A stretch of DNA of 8,693 nucleotides, taken from assembly GCA_900555985.1 (NCBI GenBank), contig USNF01000035.1, positions 1 to 8,693 of the forward strand, in the 5' to 3' direction. The number at the start of each line of letters is the position of its first letter. Positions within the stretch are counted from its first letter, which is position 1. The notes beneath the pieces are model-generated. The model saw only the letters and a list, made by a program, of their open reading frames with translations, was not told where the DNA came from and searched no databases. The position numbers and the translations under genes were made by a program. This document shows, in pieces, positions 6,033 to 8,693 of this stretch. The stretch comes from an uncultured Gemella sp. GTDB taxonomy: Bacteria > Bacillota > Bacilli > Staphylococcales > Gemellaceae.

Positions 6033-7628
6033 TTAAACTTTTAGCTCAACACATTCTGTTAATTGTTGCTTAATTTCTTCTTGTATATGATGAGAAATCA
6101 TTATTAAGGTAAGTTGATTATCAGCTAAGATGTTATTTTCTATACGTATTGCGGTTTTTTCGTCTAATGCTGATGTTGCTTCATCTAAAATTAAAATTGG
6201 ATAGTCTCTAATTAATACTCTAGCAAGAACTAATCTTTGCTTTTCACCACCAGATAATATTCCTCCCATATTTTCTAGCTCATGATCTAAACCATTATCT
6301 AAGCTTTTAACCCTATCATCTAGGCACACTTTTTTTAGAACATTCCATATTTCCTCATCTGAAAAATCTTCATCTAAAGTAATATTATATCGTATAGAAC
6401 CTGTAAAGATAGAAGTTTGTTGACTTACATAACCTATTTCATTTGAAAAATTGATATCATCTTGTATTTCAAAAGGAACACTATCTATTAACACTTTATC
6501 AGTATCAGAGCGTAATTTCCCTAGAAGAAGTTTGATTAAAGTTGATTTCCCAGAACCACTTTTACCGATTATAGCGTATTTACCACCTTTATTTATATTG
6601 AAGTTAAAATCCTTAATAACATGATTATCACCAAAACTGTAATTAAAGTTTTTAAATTCTATTTTTTCTTTAACATGAGGATACTTTGTTTCCTTAGCAG
6701 TTGATTTTTTTACAACACTATCTAATATATCTTTTGTCCCAATTACTTTGATATATAAATCAACTAGCTGACCAGTAGATGTAAGATATATTCCTAATAT
6801 AGTAGACACTGAGGCTATTGCTCCAATACTTAATTCGTTTCTCAAAACTAAATAAACAGCGAAGATAAAAATTAACAGTTCAAATAGCTTTTCTATACTT
6901 TGTAAAGTTAGTTCACCAAACGCCATTAGCTTAGAAATATTATACTGTTGATCTTCTTTTTGACTCTGACTAGACTTAACATTTTTTGAAAATAGTTTTA
7001 TTCTTCCAATATTCTTTAAATCTTCATAGCCACTTATATATTCTTTTAAAACACCTGAAAACTTACCAGTTAATATCGATAAGTTTGTATAACCTACTCT
7101 AATCTTATTACCAAATTTTCCACTTATTAAAAACATTGCACCTGATGATACTATGGCAAAAATAACAAACTTCCAATTTATCATCCACAAGAAAACTACC
7201 GATGATATAAATAATACAATAGAGCTTAGCAAACTAGTTAGCGGCGAGAATAAATATGTAGATAATAATTCTAATTGATATGTATACTTTGCCATATGCT
7301 CCCCTGAGTCTACTTTATTGAAATCAGATTGGGGCATATTCTCTATATTTTCACTAATTCTATCTCCTAAATATATTTTCCACAATCTAATTAACTGAGC
7401 AACTATGATTTTTAACCAAGCCCTTAATAATTCTACAGTTATTAAAATACATATAATAATAGCTACTTTATACCACAATGATCCAGTTTTATACACTACT
7501 GTATTAACGATATCAACACGAGCATACACGACATAAACAGTTCCTATAGAAACTATTAATGTTAAAATAAACATAATGCTCAATTTTAATTTATTTAATG
7601 TTATGACTTCTAAAATATTTTTCATCAT
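6033..7628 (-). CDS. ABC exporter half-transporter (membrane domain fused to ATPase)
   Basis: 531 residues from the chosen ATG. The N-terminal half carries about six membrane helices in the type I exporter layout (roughly residues 13-36, 52-80, 127-148, 150-170, 250-270, 274-290). The C-terminal half is a complete ATPase: Walker A GKSGSGKST at 355-363, Q-loop SQQ at 402-404, signature LSGGE at 458-462, Walker B ILILDEATS with Asp482 and Glu483, D-loop SALD, and switch His513. All catalytic residues are present, so it should be active, as a homodimer or with a partner. There is no N-terminal peptidase domain, and it is somewhat shorter than typical exporters (570-600). The frame opens at an ATG at 7643, but the ribosome binding site GAGGTGGG (7634-7641) lies inside that extension, so translation starts at 7628 or the adjacent ATG at 7625. 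It follows the MFS-like gene by 58 bases. The substrate is unknown. Confidence 0.92.
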   Translation of the reverse strand: MMKNILEVITLNKLKLSIMFILTLIVSIGTVYVVYARVDIVNTVVYKTGSLWYKVAIIICILITVELLRAWLKIIVAQLIRLWKIYLGDRISENIENMPQSDFNKVDSGEHMAKYTYQLELLSTYLFSPLTSLLSSIVLFISSVVFLWMINWKFVIFAIVSSGAMFLISGKFGNKIRVGYTNLSILTGKFSGVLKEYISGYEDLKNIGRIKLFSKNVKSSQSQKEDQQYNISKLMAFGELTLQSIEKLFELLIFIFAVYLVLRNELSIGAIASVSTILGIYLTSTGQLVDLYIKVIGTKDILDSVVKKSTAKETKYPHVKEKIEFKNFNYSFGDNHVIKDFNFNINKGGKYAIIGKSGSGKSTLIKLLLGKLRSDTDKVLIDSVPFEIQDDINFSNEIGYVSQQTSIFTGSIRYNITLDEDFSDEEIWNVLKKVCLDDRVKSLDNGLDHELENMGGILSGGEKQRLVLARVLIRDYPILILDEATSALDEKTAIRIENNILADNQLTLIMISHHIQEEIKQQLTECVELKV

Positions 7629-7633
7629 ATTAT

Positions 7634-7641
7634 CCCACCTC
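7634..7641 (-). promoter_or_regulatory. ribosome binding site deciding the ABC transporter start
   Basis: GAGGTGGG on the minus strand lies five bases before ATG 7628 and eight before ATG 7625. It overlaps the upstream in-frame ATG at 7643, which therefore is very unlikely to be the start. Confidence 0.7.
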
Positions 7642-7686
7642 ATCTACTTTAATTCTTTACCTATGTTTTCTCTATAGAGTCTAATC

Positions 7687-8693
7687 TTATAAAATCACTT
7701 TATTATTTCTTAAATTTACATATAATACATGAACAGCTGACAATATATTTATTAACAAAATATAATAAGCAATATTTTCTAAGTACAATCCTATTAAACT
7801 TAAAATGATAGTAAATAACGGTGCACTTATTCTAAAAATTTGTAATATACTTTTTCTATATTCTTTGTCATTAATTTTTATAAAATTAGTCCTTAATCTT
7901 ATACTGATTGATACTCCTAAGGCTACTATTAAAGATAATAATATCACTTGTAATGGTAAAAATACCTTACATATAACAAATATAAAGAATACTATATCCA
8001 AAATTATGTAAGATATAAGTATATTATTTAAATTTATCTCATATTTCTTAGTAAGTATTAAAAATAAGACTACTGTTAGTCCTGGTATAAAGAATACAAT
8101 ACTAGAATATTGTATTAGATTTCTAGTCGCTAATTGCTTTATAAACATTGGTATAAAAAACACTGCTGTTCCCGATAATAACGCTGTATTAACAATAATA
8201 TATTTTCTTTTTAAATCATTAAAAACTAATCTTTCAGAATTTTTCTCAGTTTTATTTTTAAAATTATTTATTTTCAAACTTGAAAATAAAACAAACACAA
8301 TTATAAATACAATTAAATACTCCTCGATATTTACCTTATATATATAACTTCCTAAAGAAAACCCTAGCAATTTAGATAAATTACTATATAAGGAAATATC
8401 TGTTACTCCATCTTTAATAGATTTACTCTCCTCTATTACAAATAAATTATAATTAAGAAGCACTACTGTGATTAATAAATAATAAACAAAATAAAATATA
8501 AGTACATAAGTTATATTAATATTACTTTTAAAAATAAACATTACTATAGAAAAAACAATTAACATATAATAAAGATATTTTATCTTTATACCTGTTATTA
8601 TTTTAAAATAACTAGTATCTAATAAAATAAAAAATTCTATTAAAGTAGTGATAAACAAAATAATGTATATGGAAAACTTATACACAGATATAA
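7687..8693 (-). CDS. MFS-like polytopic membrane transporter, 5' end outside window
   Basis: At least 332 residues are visible, with about ten to eleven hydrophobic helices (roughly 5-22, 36-52, 57-77, 121-137, 162-183, 191-211, 221-241, 243-261, 287-304, 306-324, plus a weak one near 103-117). The gap at about 138-161, rich in Lys, Asn and Glu, looks like the central cytoplasmic loop of a major facilitator protein. By that alignment the first helix is missing, consistent with truncation by the window edge. The frame stays open past the GTG at 8685 to the edge, and that GTG has no ribosome binding site within the visible bases, so I treat the gene as partial. No strong MFS signature such as the loop 2-3 motif is visible, so the family call is inference. 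It is 58 bases upstream of the ABC gene, with no terminator between them. Substrate and direction are unknown. Confidence 0.75.
   Translation of the reverse strand, partial: ISVYKFSIYIILFITTLIEFFILLDTSYFKIITGIKIKYLYYMLIVFSIVMFIFKSNINITYVLIFYFVYYLLITVVLLNYNLFVIEESKSIKDGVTDISLYSNLSKLLGFSLGSYIYKVNIEEYLIVFIIVFVLFSSLKINNFKNKTEKNSERLVFNDLKRKYIIVNTALLSGTAVFFIPMFIKQLATRNLIQYSSIVFFIPGLTVVLFLILTKKYEINLNNILISYIILDIVFFIFVICKVFLPLQVILLSLIVALGVSISIRLRTNFIKINDKEYRKSILQIFRISAPLFTIILSLIGLYLENIAYYILLINILSAVHVLYVNLRNNKVIL

Noticed and set aside
7670..7679. 10-bp perfect palindrome CTCTATAGAG between the MFS-like and ABC genes
   Set aside because: Too short, with no T-tract and no neighbouring promoter; chance is the simpler explanation.
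7805..8011. 68-codon plus-strand frame opposite the MFS-like gene
   Set aside because: Antisense to a long helix-rich frame; AT-rich chance frame without a ribosome binding site.

Overview
The window is a strongly AT-rich chromosomal segment from a Firmicute, most likely of the order Bacillales. The evidence is a T-box-controlled valS whose visible half reads like staphylococcal ValS, strong AGGAGG-type ribosome binding sites, TTGAC/TATAAT promoters and U-tailed intrinsic terminators. A Gemella- or Staphylococcus-like host fits, but nothing here fixes the genus. Every gene I can support lies on the minus strand, so the region reads from right to left.

In transcription order: (1) 8693-7687, a polytopic membrane protein resembling the major facilitator superfamily, cut at its 5' end by the window edge; it is followed 58 nt later by an ABC exporter half-transporter (7628-6033). 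The two form one unit that ends in an unusually long terminator hairpin (5948-6011). (2) 5828-3790, a three-gene operon: a Cof-type HAD phosphatase, rlmH (23S rRNA pseudouridine-1915 methyltransferase) and an unrecognised six-helix membrane protein with an acidic cytoplasmic tail. It ends in a two-tier terminator at 3708-3767. (3) 3539-2109, agcS, a sodium:alanine/glycine symporter with its own putative -10 box and a clear terminator. (4) 1934-1797, a 45-residue single-helix peptide gene with a near-consensus promoter, a good ribosome binding site and its own terminator. (5) A tRNA-Val-sensing T-box leader (about 1676-1416) and the 5' half of valS (1309-1), which runs off the left edge.

Most of the window is housekeeping: tRNA charging, rRNA modification, phosphate-ester hydrolysis and amino-acid uptake. 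The less ordinary parts are the orphan 45-residue peptide with its palindrome-flanked promoter, the rlmH-linked membrane protein, and the transporter pair at the right edge. That pair could be the export end of a peptide or small-molecule locus lying outside the window. I see no IS element, CRISPR array, tRNA or rRNA gene.

Several starts had to be placed inside longer open frames. agcS begins at an ATG at 3539 rather than a TTG at 3578 that sits on a TATAAT box. rlmH begins at 4976 and the ABC gene at 7628, each from its ribosome binding site.
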